Source: Bacillota bacterium
GTDB taxonomy: Bacteria; Bacillota_I; Bacilli_A; RF39; UBA660
Assembly (NCBI GenBank): GCA_023391185.1
Contig: JAEWBI010000037.1
Span: forward strand, 1-64,000
Reading direction: 5' to 3'
Length of the DNA stretch: 64,000 bases
Within the stretch, counting starts at the first letter, position 1. Each line of letters begins with the position of its first letter. Shown here piece after piece: positions 9,794 through 18,682 of this stretch. The position numbers and the translations under genes were made by a program. The notes under the pieces were generated by a model. It was not told where the DNA came from. It worked only from the letters and a program-made list of their open reading frames with translations, and did no database searches.

Positions 9794-10804
9794 ATGAAAA
9801 AAAGTATATTTGCATTAGTTGTAATAGATTTTATAGTAGCAATATGTTTCTTTTTAACATATGGACCCATAAGTTATTTTAGAAACTTTTTAATAACTAC
9901 AGCTATGACAACAATGGATCATAAATATTTAGCAAGAATATTTTATACAGATAAAATGATTAATAAAGTATTAAGTGAAAATACAATAGAAGGTTTTTCT
10001 AGCGGTACTGATACTAGTCAAATTACTATAGGTGGTAGTGATGAAAATACTAAATATGCTTCAAGTTATGAAAAAGAAATACTTGATCACGACAAAAAGG
10101 ACATATATAAACTTATTGAGTTTGAATATAATGGTTATGATGCATATTTAGTGGCAGTGTATGATCCTACTAGAGTAAGTTTGATACAAACAAAGGACAT
10201 AGGAAATTATGGTCAAACCTTACTTAATATGGCAAAAGATAATAATGCATTAGTGGCTATTAACGCTGGTGGGTTTGAGGATCCTAATGGACAAGGTAAT
10301 GGTGGAACACCTATGGGACCTGTTATAAATAATGGTAAACTGGTATGGGGAAATGGTAATGCAGTTTCAACTATTTCAGGATTTAATAAAGATGGAGTCT
10401 TACTTCTAACTTATGCTTCTGCAAATGATGCAATAAAACAAGGGATGAAAGATGCAGTTCAATTTGGTCCATTTTTAATTGTTAATGGAGTATCAGCTAC
10501 TATTAATGGTAATGGTGGATGGGGAATTAATCCTCGTACTGTACTTGCTCAAAGAAAAGATGGGATAGTTTTGTTTTTAGTCATAGATGGAAATGGTTCT
10601 AATAGATATAATTGGAGTGGTAGAGGTGGAGCAACACTGAATGATGTTATAGATATATTAGAACGTTATGGAGCGTATAATGCTGTTAATATGGACGGTG
10701 GTGCTTCTACTAATTTAATTATTGAAAATAAGCTATGGAATAATCCTTGTGCAATTAGTCCAACAGGAGAAAGAGAACTTCCAAATGGATGGATGGTAAA
10801 GTGA
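9794..10804 (+). CDS. Phosphodiester glycosidase (NAGPA/DUF2233 family), membrane-anchored
   Basis: 336 residues with one N-terminal membrane span (about 5-25). The catalytic domain fills the rest: AINAGGFEDPNG, NNGKLVWG, FGPFLIVNG, NPRTVLAQRKDGIVLFLVIDG and the closing NMDGGASTNLI are typical of the family that hydrolyses sugar-phosphodiester bonds. The substrate may be a wall polymer or exopolysaccharide (inference). The stop codon lies inside the terminator stem that follows. Confidence 0.85.
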   Translation: MKKSIFALVVIDFIVAICFFLTYGPISYFRNFLITTAMTTMDHKYLARIFYTDKMINKVLSENTIEGFSSGTDTSQITIGGSDENTKYASSYEKEILDHDKKDIYKLIEFEYNGYDAYLVAVYDPTRVSLIQTKDIGNYGQTLLNMAKDNNALVAINAGGFEDPNGQGNGGTPMGPVINNGKLVWGNGNAVSTISGFNKDGVLLLTYASANDAIKQGMKDAVQFGPFLIVNGVSATINGNGGWGINPRTVLAQRKDGIVLFLVIDGNGSNRYNWSGRGGATLNDVIDILERYGAYNAVNMDGGASTNLIIENKLWNNPCAISPTGERELPNGWMVK

Positions 10805-10825
10805 TACTTATGTATCGCTTTTTTT
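10801..10825 (+). terminator. Intrinsic terminator after the glycosidase
   Basis: Arms GTGATAC (10801-10807) and GTATCGC (10812-10818), loop TTAT, then seven T. It overlaps the stop codon. Confidence 0.8.
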
Positions 10826-10885
10826 ATATTTAAAGGAATATCTTTCAACTTTTACTGTTATACACTTTAAAAAAAGGTCGTTTTT

Positions 10886-10894
10886 TGGTAGAAT
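10886..10894 (+). promoter_or_regulatory. Extended -10 promoter for polC
   Basis: TGG TAGAAT about 17 bp before the chosen polC ATG. It argues against translation from the upstream TTG at 10885, which lies inside the promoter. Confidence 0.5.
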
Positions 10895-10911
10895 ATATAG
10901 AAGGTGATAAT

Positions 10912-13900
10912 ATGCATGAAAAATTGAAACTACTTTTAGAACAAATAAATATGCCTAATGAATTTTATTCATTTTTTAAAGATGGGAATCTTGATAAAAT
11001 AGCTATTTCAAAAAAAGATAATAATGTTAATTTTTTTGTAACATTAGATAAAATACTACCTATAGAGATTTATGTAAAGTTTTGTAATTTAGTAAGCAAT
11101 CATTTTAATATGTATGAAGAAACAAATGTTATTATAACTGCTGTAAATAAAGAATATGATTTGCTTTCGGATTACTATAATTATTTAATTGAAGAATATA
11201 GTGTTGATTTTCCATTATTACAAATGTTCTCAGGAATTGCCAATAAAGTAGAAAACAATATCCTTTATCTTGAAGTAAGTAATAAAGCAGAAGAAATGAA
11301 ACTTACAAGTATAAAAGATAAGTTAATTACTGATTTGATAAAGATTGGTTATAATGATATTAGCATAGAAATCAATATTAATGAAGAAGCAAGAAATGCT
11401 ATTCTTAAACAAATTGAGGAAGAAAAAGAAAAAGAACAGATGGTTCTTAAAGAAGAAGCAGAAAAAAAGAATGCAATTATAAAAGGATATGCATTTGATG
11501 GTGAAGCAAAAAATATAGGTGACTTAAATTACGAAGCAAATAATGTAATAATTGAAGCGAAAATTTTTGGTATCGAGACTAAAGAAACACCTAAAATAAA
11601 TATAATAACTTTAAAAGTTACTGATTATACAGATAGTATATTCGTAAAGGTTTTTGAGCGGGATACTGATGCATACAATAAGCTTGTTAAAAGTTTAAAA
11701 CCAGGCAATTGGTTTAAAATGCGTGGTAGAGTTCAAGATGATGCATATTCAAAAGAACTTGTTATGATGGTAAATGATATAGTAAGTATTAAACATGAAG
11801 ACGGTAAAAAAATAGTTGATGATGAAATAGAAAAAAGAGTTGAACTTCACACACATACTAAGATGAGCCAAATGGATGGAGTAGTAGAAGAGGTAGAATT
11901 AATAAAAAAAGCTATTTCATGGGGACACAAAGGAATAGCAATTACAGATCATAATGGTTGCCAAGCTTTTCCACATGCATTTAGTACTGTAACAGAATAC
12001 AATAAAAAAGTAGAAAAACCGGAAGACAAATTCAAGGTTATTTATGGTACAGAATTAACAATGGTTGATGATGAAGTTTATACTATCATAAGAGGTAATG
12101 ACAGTAAACTTGATGAAAATATATATGTTATATTTGACGTTGAAACAACAGGATTTAATGCCGGACTTAGTGATCAAATGATTGAAATTGGCGCAGTCAA
12201 AATGAAAGATGGAGAAATTACTGAAAGATTTGATGAACTTATTAATCCGGGATACCCAATAGATTCTGAAATTACTGAAGTAACTTCAATTACGAATGCT
12301 ATGCTAGTTGGAAAACCCAATGAAGAAGAAGTAGTTAAAAGATTCAAAGATTTCATTGGTGATTTACCTCTTGTTGCCCATAATGCAAAATTTGATATAT
12401 CTATGTTAGAGATGGCTTATTATAAGTATAATTTAGGTGTTCTTAATAATCCTGTTATTGATACACTTGAAATATCTCGTACGATGGATAGAGATTACGC
12501 AAAACATAGTTTATCTGCACTAGTTAAAAGATATGCAATTCCTTTTGATGAAGCTCATCATCATAGAGCGGATTATGATGCAGAAGGAACTGGTTATATC
12601 TTTTGTAAAATGATTAAAAAAATGCAATCTATGGGAATCCAAACATTAAACGATATAAATAAACTTTATACTAAGGAAGAAGCACATAAGTTTTCTAGGG
12701 AGTACCACATAAATATATTAGCTCTTAACAAGGTTGGCTTAAAGAACTTATTTAAGTTGGTCAGTCTTGCTAATACGACTTATTTATCAAAAGTTCCAAA
12801 AATTCCTAGAAAAGTAATTGAAGAGAATCGTGATGGAATTTTAATAGGAAGTGGTTGCTATAGAGGTGAAGCCTTTTATGTGGCAAGTACTAGAACTGAA
12901 GAAGTATTAACAGATGTCATAAAGTTTTATGATTATGTTGAAGTACAGCCACCAGAAGTTTACGGACATTTAGTTTGGGGACATGATTTAAACAGTGATA
13001 AAGATGTTAAAGATTGTATAAAGAAGATAATTAAATGTACAAAAGAAGCAGGGAAAATTATTATTGCTACTGGTGATGTACATCATCTTTCAAGAGATGA
13101 TAAATTGTATCGTGAGATTATTGTTAATCAAAAAGTTCCAGGAGGCGGTAGACATCCACTTGCGAGGGTTCTTGATAGAAATCAAAAAATATCAAGCCAA
13201 CATTTTAGAACGACAACAGAGATGCTATCAGATTTTAGTTTTTTAGATAATGATTTACGTAAGGAAATAGTTATTGATAATCCTAACAAAATACTTGATA
13301 TGGCTGAAGAAATAGAAGTAATTATTGATACTGGAGGAGTGCCATTTTCTCCAATAATAGATAAATCAGTTGAAACTGTTACTACATTAGTGTTTGATAA
13401 GGCTAAAGAATGGTATGGTTCACCATTACCACTTAATATTGAGGAACGTATTGCTAAAGAATTATACGGCGACATATTATATAATTGCATAAAAGAAGAA
13501 TTAATTGAAGAAGAAAAACTATCAGAATTAGATTTAGAGGCTGCTGTTTTTAATAAAGTTCATGAAATAATTCTTCAGGGAAAAGATGCTGTAAAAGATA
13601 TAGTAAGAAAAAATATAATTAAACATGATGAAGAAGGATTGGATGAAAAAAGCTTAGAAAAAAAGGTAAATAAATCTTTAGGTGGAATAATTGGTGGCGG
13701 ATTTGACGTTATTTATTTAATTGCCCAAAAACTGGTATATCATTCAAATGAAGATGGTTACCTAGTAGGTTCAAGAGGTTCAGTAGGTTCTTCCTTTGTA
13801 GCGACAATGATGGGAATTACTGAAGTCAATCCTCTTCCTGCTCACTATAGGTGCTTAAAGTGCAAGTTGAGTATTTTTGATGATGAAAATAATAAACCGT

Positions 13901-15471
13901 TAGGAGCAGAGTATTCTTCAGGATTTGACTTGCCTGATAAAGTCTGTCCAAACTGTGGTGAAAGACTATTTAAAGATGGTCAGGATATGCCATTTGCTAC
14001 ATTTTTAGGATTTAATGCTGATAAGGTTCCAGATATAGATCTTAACTTCTCTGATTTAAACCAAGCTGCAGCACATGAATACACAAAAGTATTGTTTGGT
14101 GAAGATAATGTTTATAGAGCTGGAACAATAGGAACTGTAGCTGATAAAACTGCCTATGGATTTGTAAAAGGATTTTATGAAGATCGTGGAATAGTAAAAA
14201 GAAGTGCAGAAATTGAAAGATTAGCAGCTGGATGTACTGGTGTAAAAAGAACAACTGGTCAGCATCCTGGTGGTATAGTTGTTATACCAGGATATATGGA
14301 TGTATTTGACTTTACCCCATATCAGTTTCCTGCTGATGATAGTACAGCAGCATGGAAAACTACACATTTTGATTATCATGCAATTGATCAAGATGTACTA
14401 AAACTTGATATATTAGGACATTCTGATCCAACACAACTTCGTATGATTCAAGATTTAACTGGTATAGATGTAACAAAGGTACCTTTAGATGATAAAGAGA
14501 CAATGGCAATATTCTTATCACCTGAACCTTTGGGGGTAACAAGAGAACAAATAATGTGTGAAACTGGAACAATAGGAATACCAGAATTTGGAACGCCGTT
14601 TACAATAGGAATGCTTGTTGATACAAAACCTAAAACATTTTCAGAACTTATAAAAATTTCTGGACTTTCACATGGTACTGATGTATGGCTTGGAAATGCT
14701 CAAGAACTTATTAGAAATAATATTGTGCCTTTTAAAGAAGTTATCGGTTGTCGTGATGATATAATGGTTTATCTAATGTATAATGGCGTAAAACCTATTA
14801 AAGCTTTTAAAATAATGGAGTTTGTTCGTAAAGGTAAAGCAAGTAAAGAAGCAGATGCTTGGAAAGAACATGTTCAAACTATGCGTGAGGCAGGAATAGC
14901 AGAATGGTTTATTGATTCCTGTGCTAAAATAAAATACATGTTTCCAAAAGCCCATGCTGCTGCATATGTTATAAGTGCATTTAGAATAGCATATTTTAAA
15001 GTCCATTATCCAGCAGTTTATTATGCATCTTATTTGACTTCTCGTATAGATGATTTTGATATTGATGTTATGATAAAAGGATATAATTCTATTAGAAATA
15101 AAATAATAGAAATTAATAACAAAGGATATGATGCTACAAATAAAGAGAGTTCAATACTTGATACTCTTAAAATTGCTCTTGAAGCAACAGCTAGAGGAAT
15201 TAAATTTGGTAAAATAGATATTATGAATAGTCATTCTACTCATTTCTTAATCTCTGAAGATGGAAAAACTATTATTCCACCATTTAGAACACTAGATGGA
15301 TTAGGAGATAATGTTGCTAATAAAATAGTAGAAGAAAGACAGATTAGACCTTTCATAAGTATTGAAGATTTCCAAAAGAGAGGAAAAGTATCGGGAACAT
15401 TAATTGATAAAATGCGTACTATGGGCATATTAGATGGCATGGATGAATCAAGTCAGTTATCTTTATTTTAA
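10912..15471 (+). CDS. polC: DNA polymerase III alpha subunit, PolC type
   Basis: 1519 residues from the ATG at 10912, chosen because AAGGTG sits 5 bp before it and the in-frame TTG upstream lies within the promoter. This is the replicative polymerase of low-GC Gram-positives. Domains: N-terminal region, OB fold (about 195-300), PHP domain (HTHTKMSQMDG near 312) interrupted by a DEDD 3'-5' proofreading exonuclease (FDVETTGF near 407, HNAKFD, HHRADYDAE), zinc-binding insert (CLKCKL...CPNCGERL near 980-1020) and polymerase core (GSRGSVGSSFVATMMG, DIDLNFS near 1041). The C-terminus SSQLSLF is a textbook beta-clamp-binding motif. Own promoter and terminator. Confidence 0.98.
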   Translation: MHEKLKLLLEQINMPNEFYSFFKDGNLDKIAISKKDNNVNFFVTLDKILPIEIYVKFCNLVSNHFNMYEETNVIITAVNKEYDLLSDYYNYLIEEYSVDFPLLQMFSGIANKVENNILYLEVSNKAEEMKLTSIKDKLITDLIKIGYNDISIEININEEARNAILKQIEEEKEKEQMVLKEEAEKKNAIIKGYAFDGEAKNIGDLNYEANNVIIEAKIFGIETKETPKINIITLKVTDYTDSIFVKVFERDTDAYNKLVKSLKPGNWFKMRGRVQDDAYSKELVMMVNDIVSIKHEDGKKIVDDEIEKRVELHTHTKMSQMDGVVEEVELIKKAISWGHKGIAITDHNGCQAFPHAFSTVTEYNKKVEKPEDKFKVIYGTELTMVDDEVYTIIRGNDSKLDENIYVIFDVETTGFNAGLSDQMIEIGAVKMKDGEITERFDELINPGYPIDSEITEVTSITNAMLVGKPNEEEVVKRFKDFIGDLPLVAHNAKFDISMLEMAYYKYNLGVLNNPVIDTLEISRTMDRDYAKHSLSALVKRYAIPFDEAHHHRADYDAEGTGYIFCKMIKKMQSMGIQTLNDINKLYTKEEAHKFSREYHINILALNKVGLKNLFKLVSLANTTYLSKVPKIPRKVIEENRDGILIGSGCYRGEAFYVASTRTEEVLTDVIKFYDYVEVQPPEVYGHLVWGHDLNSDKDVKDCIKKIIKCTKEAGKIIIATGDVHHLSRDDKLYREIIVNQKVPGGGRHPLARVLDRNQKISSQHFRTTTEMLSDFSFLDNDLRKEIVIDNPNKILDMAEEIEVIIDTGGVPFSPIIDKSVETVTTLVFDKAKEWYGSPLPLNIEERIAKELYGDILYNCIKEELIEEEKLSELDLEAAVFNKVHEIILQGKDAVKDIVRKNIIKHDEEGLDEKSLEKKVNKSLGGIIGGGFDVIYLIAQKLVYHSNEDGYLVGSRGSVGSSFVATMMGITEVNPLPAHYRCLKCKLSIFDDENNKPLGAEYSSGFDLPDKVCPNCGERLFKDGQDMPFATFLGFNADKVPDIDLNFSDLNQAAAHEYTKVLFGEDNVYRAGTIGTVADKTAYGFVKGFYEDRGIVKRSAEIERLAAGCTGVKRTTGQHPGGIVVIPGYMDVFDFTPYQFPADDSTAAWKTTHFDYHAIDQDVLKLDILGHSDPTQLRMIQDLTGIDVTKVPLDDKETMAIFLSPEPLGVTREQIMCETGTIGIPEFGTPFTIGMLVDTKPKTFSELIKISGLSHGTDVWLGNAQELIRNNIVPFKEVIGCRDDIMVYLMYNGVKPIKAFKIMEFVRKGKASKEADAWKEHVQTMREAGIAEWFIDSCAKIKYMFPKAHAAAYVISAFRIAYFKVHYPAVYYASYLTSRIDDFDIDVMIKGYNSIRNKIIEINNKGYDATNKESSILDTLKIALEATARGIKFGKIDIMNSHSTHFLISEDGKTIIPPFRTLDGLGDNVANKIVEERQIRPFISIEDFQKRGKVSGTLIDKMRTMGILDGMDESSQLSLF

Positions 15472-15480
15472 GTATATAAT

Positions 15481-15517
15481 AAAAGAACACAGAATAATTA
15501 TTTCTATGTTCTTTTCC
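15481..15517 (+). terminator. Intrinsic terminator after polC
   Basis: Arms AAAAGAACA-C-AGAA (15481-15494) and TTC-T-A-TGTTCTTTT (15502-15514), one mismatch, followed by pyrimidines. Confidence 0.65.
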
Positions 15518-15546
15518 TTATATATATTTATAACAATTTCTATATA

Positions 15547-15555
15547 TGGTATAAT
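15547..15555 (+). promoter_or_regulatory. Extended -10 promoter for polA
   Basis: TGG TATAAT, perfect extended -10, about 25 bp before the ATG. RBS GAGGAGG at 15567-15573. Confidence 0.6.
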
Positions 15556-15580
15556 AATTGAATAATGAGGAGGTTTTTAA

Positions 15581-18172
15581 ATGGAAAAAATTATATTAGT
15601 AGATGGTAATAATTTACTTTTTAGAAGTTACTATGCAACTGCATATAATGGTAATTTTATGAAGAATAGTAAAGGATTTCCAACTAATGGATTATTTGGA
15701 TTTATCAATATGATAAACAAAATAGTTCTAGAGGAAAAACCTATATATATGATAGTAGCTTTTGATAAAGGGAAAACATTCAGACACGATAAATATGATT
15801 CTTATAAAGATGGTAGAATAGAAACCCCTAATGAATTAAAATTACAGTTTCCTATCGCAAAAGAACTTTTGACATGCATGGGAATAAAGTATTATGAAAT
15901 AGATAACTATGAAGCTGATGATATTATTGGTACATTTGCTGAATATTGTAATAAAGATAGTGATTATATTGGAACTATAATCAGTAGTGATAAAGATTTA
16001 TTACAGCTTATCAGTAGTGATGTAGATATAAAATTATTAAAATCTAAAGATTATATTCGTTATAACGAAGAAACATTCAAAGAAGAATATGGAATAGATC
16101 CAATTAGAATTGTCGATTTAAAAGCATTAATGGGTGATAGTTCAGATAATATTCCCGGTGTAAAAGGAATTGGAGAAAAAACTGCATTGAAACTTTTACA
16201 AGAATATAAATCCTTAGATGGTATCTATGAAAACATCGATAATATTAAAGGTGCAGTAAAAGAAAAACTAATAAATGATAAAGAAAATGCATATATGAGT
16301 TATGATCTTGCAACAATAGTAAGAAATGTACCGGTAGATATAAATTTAAATGATATAAAATATGAAGGACCTAAACATCAAGAATTAAATAAAATGTATG
16401 AAAATTTAGAATTTTATTCTTTTTTAAAAAAGGACTCAGTACCAGTAGCAAGTATTAAACCAACAAGTATTAAGGTTATTGAAAATGTTGATGAAATAAA
16501 TATTACTAAACCATGCGCAGTATATTTAGAAATTCTAGGTTCTAATTATCATACAGCAGAAATACTTGGTATGGCAGTATATAATAATGAAGATAGTTTT
16601 TATATACCATTGTCATTATTAAAAGATAGTCTTTTAAAATTAGACAGTATTAAAAAATATACTTATGATTTAAAGAAGTTATATGTAGCATTAAAGAAAA
16701 AAAATATAGTTATAAACAATATTTCTTTCGATACTATGCTTGCTGCATATTTGCTTGATTATAATGTTAAAGATGATATAGCATATATTGCTAATAACTT
16801 TGATGCTGATATTCCTTTTTATGAGAAAGTATATGGAAAGAATAATAAATTTACTAGTCCAACAGATGATGTTATTGCATATAACACGATTATGAAAGCA
16901 AAATTTATATATGAGACATATGATAAATTTTATGATAAATTATTTGAAGAGAAGGAATTAGATTTATTAGAAAAAATAGAAATGCCTCTTAGTTATGTGC
17001 TTGGTGATATGGAATATGATGGCGTTTGTGTTGACATAAATAAGCTTGATGATATGGGTGAAGAAATAACTATTAAACTTGATTTATTAAGTAATGATAT
17101 CTATAATTATGCTGGAGTAAAGTTTAATATTTCATCACCATCACAATTAGGTGAAGTGTTATTTGAAAAATTAAATTTACCACATGGAAAGAAACTAAAA
17201 ACAGGTTATTCTACTTCAGTAGATGTTCTTGAAAAGTTAAAAGGCAAGCATCCAATAATAGATTTAATTATGGAATATAGAACTCTATCAAAATTATATT
17301 CAACATATGTTGAAGGACTAAAACCTTGTATTGCAGAAGACGGCAAGATACATACAATATATACTCAAGCAACTACTAGAACAGGCAGACTTTCTTCTAT
17401 TGAACCAAATTTACAAAATATTCCAATTAGATATGAGTACGGAAGATTAATAAGAAAAGCTTTTGTACCAAGAAAAAACAGTATCATATTAAGTGGTGAT
17501 TATTCTCAAATAGAACTTAGAATCCTTTCTCACATGGCAAATGTAGAAACATTGATTAATGCTTTTAAACAAGGATTAGATATACACACAAAAACAGCAA
17601 GCGATATATTTAAAGTTGATATTGAAAATGTAACTAAGGATCAAAGAAGACTAGCGAAAGCTGTTAATTTTGGAATAATATATGGAATAAGTCCATATGG
17701 ATTATCTGAGAATACAGGCATATCTATGTCAGAGGCAAAAGAGTTTATTGATAACTATTTTATGTCTTATCCTGGAATAAAAGAGTACATGGACTCAATT
17801 GTCAAGGAAGCTTATGAAAATAAATTTGTTACTACTTTACTAAATAGAAAAAGAGTAATAAACGAACTTTCTAATTCTAATTATATGATTAGACAACAAG
17901 GGGAACGAATAGCCCTTAATACGCCAATTCAAGGTACTAGTGCAGATATCATAAAAAAAGCTATGGTTGAAATACATAGAGCGTTTATTGATAAAAAAAT
18001 CAAAAGTAAACTTATTATCCAAGTACATGACGAACTTGTTCTTGATGTAATTAAAGAAGAAAAAGAATTAGTAACTGAAATAGTAACTAATATTATGGAA
18101 AATACGTTTAAGCTAAATGTTCCATTAAAAGTTGATATTGAATTTGGAAATAATTGGTACGAGGCTAAATAA
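15581..18172 (+). CDS. polA: DNA polymerase I
   Basis: 863 residues. Repairs gaps and removes RNA primers. Domains: 5'-3' flap exonuclease (1-290; LVDGNNLLFRSYYA, DNYEADDIIGT, MGDSSDNIPGVKGIGEKTA), a central 3'-5' exonuclease-like domain (about 300-460) and polymerase (about 480-863) with motif A DYSQIELRI near 639, motif B RRLAKAVNFGIIYG near 688 and motif C QVHDELV near 814. In the central domain the usual DxE is read as YLE, so proofreading is probably lost, as in other Firmicutes PolA. Strong RBS and promoter. Confidence 0.97.
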   Translation: MEKIILVDGNNLLFRSYYATAYNGNFMKNSKGFPTNGLFGFINMINKIVLEEKPIYMIVAFDKGKTFRHDKYDSYKDGRIETPNELKLQFPIAKELLTCMGIKYYEIDNYEADDIIGTFAEYCNKDSDYIGTIISSDKDLLQLISSDVDIKLLKSKDYIRYNEETFKEEYGIDPIRIVDLKALMGDSSDNIPGVKGIGEKTALKLLQEYKSLDGIYENIDNIKGAVKEKLINDKENAYMSYDLATIVRNVPVDINLNDIKYEGPKHQELNKMYENLEFYSFLKKDSVPVASIKPTSIKVIENVDEINITKPCAVYLEILGSNYHTAEILGMAVYNNEDSFYIPLSLLKDSLLKLDSIKKYTYDLKKLYVALKKKNIVINNISFDTMLAAYLLDYNVKDDIAYIANNFDADIPFYEKVYGKNNKFTSPTDDVIAYNTIMKAKFIYETYDKFYDKLFEEKELDLLEKIEMPLSYVLGDMEYDGVCVDINKLDDMGEEITIKLDLLSNDIYNYAGVKFNISSPSQLGEVLFEKLNLPHGKKLKTGYSTSVDVLEKLKGKHPIIDLIMEYRTLSKLYSTYVEGLKPCIAEDGKIHTIYTQATTRTGRLSSIEPNLQNIPIRYEYGRLIRKAFVPRKNSIILSGDYSQIELRILSHMANVETLINAFKQGLDIHTKTASDIFKVDIENVTKDQRRLAKAVNFGIIYGISPYGLSENTGISMSEAKEFIDNYFMSYPGIKEYMDSIVKEAYENKFVTTLLNRKRVINELSNSNYMIRQQGERIALNTPIQGTSADIIKKAMVEIHRAFIDKKIKSKLIIQVHDELVLDVIKEEKELVTEIVTNIMENTFKLNVPLKVDIEFGNNWYEAK

Positions 18173-18192
18173 TTATATAAAAGGAGTTAAAC

Positions 18193-18573
18193 ATGTTAAA
18201 ATCTATAATATATTCATTAAGATATATGGTATTAATAGTGATATTCTATTACATATTTCAATTAAAAATAATTTATGCACCTAATATTCTAATGATAGCA
18301 ATAATTCCAGTTAATTTTCTTGCTATTCATTATGGTATACTTTATCAAATTGAAAAAGATCATTATGTAACAAAATATTATATACTTATGTCTTTAATAT
18401 TGATGACTACGCTTTTTAATTTATTATTCTTATCTCTAAATAACGTTAATATGTTTGTTGTAGTTTTTACAATATTTGTTAATGCATTAGAATTAATATA
18501 TCTTGATTTACCAACAAATTCTAAAATTAAGATTAGTTTAAAGAAAAAGATAAATAATAAAATTAAAAAATAA
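18193..18573 (+). CDS. Small integral membrane protein, unknown
   Basis: 126 residues with about four hydrophobic segments (6-25, 30-50, 63-80, 87-107) and a very basic C-terminal tail, KKKINNKIKK. AAGGAG lies 7 bp before the ATG. It starts 20 bp after polA with no terminator between, so it may be co-transcribed. I do not recognise it. Confidence 0.6.
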   Translation: MLKSIIYSLRYMVLIVIFYYIFQLKIIYAPNILMIAIIPVNFLAIHYGILYQIEKDHYVTKYYILMSLILMTTLFNLLFLSLNNVNMFVVVFTIFVNALELIYLDLPTNSKIKISLKKKINNKIKK

Positions 18574-18580
18574 AATGTTA

Positions 18581-18613
18581 AAAAAAGAAAAGTTAGAAAT
18601 AACTTTTCTTTTT
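18581..18613 (+). terminator. Intrinsic terminator
   Basis: Arms 18581-18595 and 18600-18613 (…GAAAAGTTA / TAACTTTTC…) with GAAA loop and T run. Confidence 0.75.
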
Positions 18614-18656
18614 CACTAAATTTTCACCTTAAAGATTTTACTAATATATTTTATAA

Positions 18657-18665
18657 TGTTATAAT
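18657..18665 (+). promoter_or_regulatory. Extended -10 promoter for the LCP gene
   Basis: TGT TATAAT, with TTTTAC about 18 bp upstream as a weak -35. Confidence 0.55.
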
Positions 18666-18682
18666 GACAGGGTGGTGATATT

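Noticed and set aside
10885..10911. TTG at 10885 as the polC start
   Set aside because: It lies within the extended -10 promoter, while the ATG at 10912 has an RBS at the right distance.
14042..14572. Minus-strand open frames inside polC
   Set aside because: Leu/His/Gln-rich shadows of a strongly conserved plus-strand gene; no start signals.
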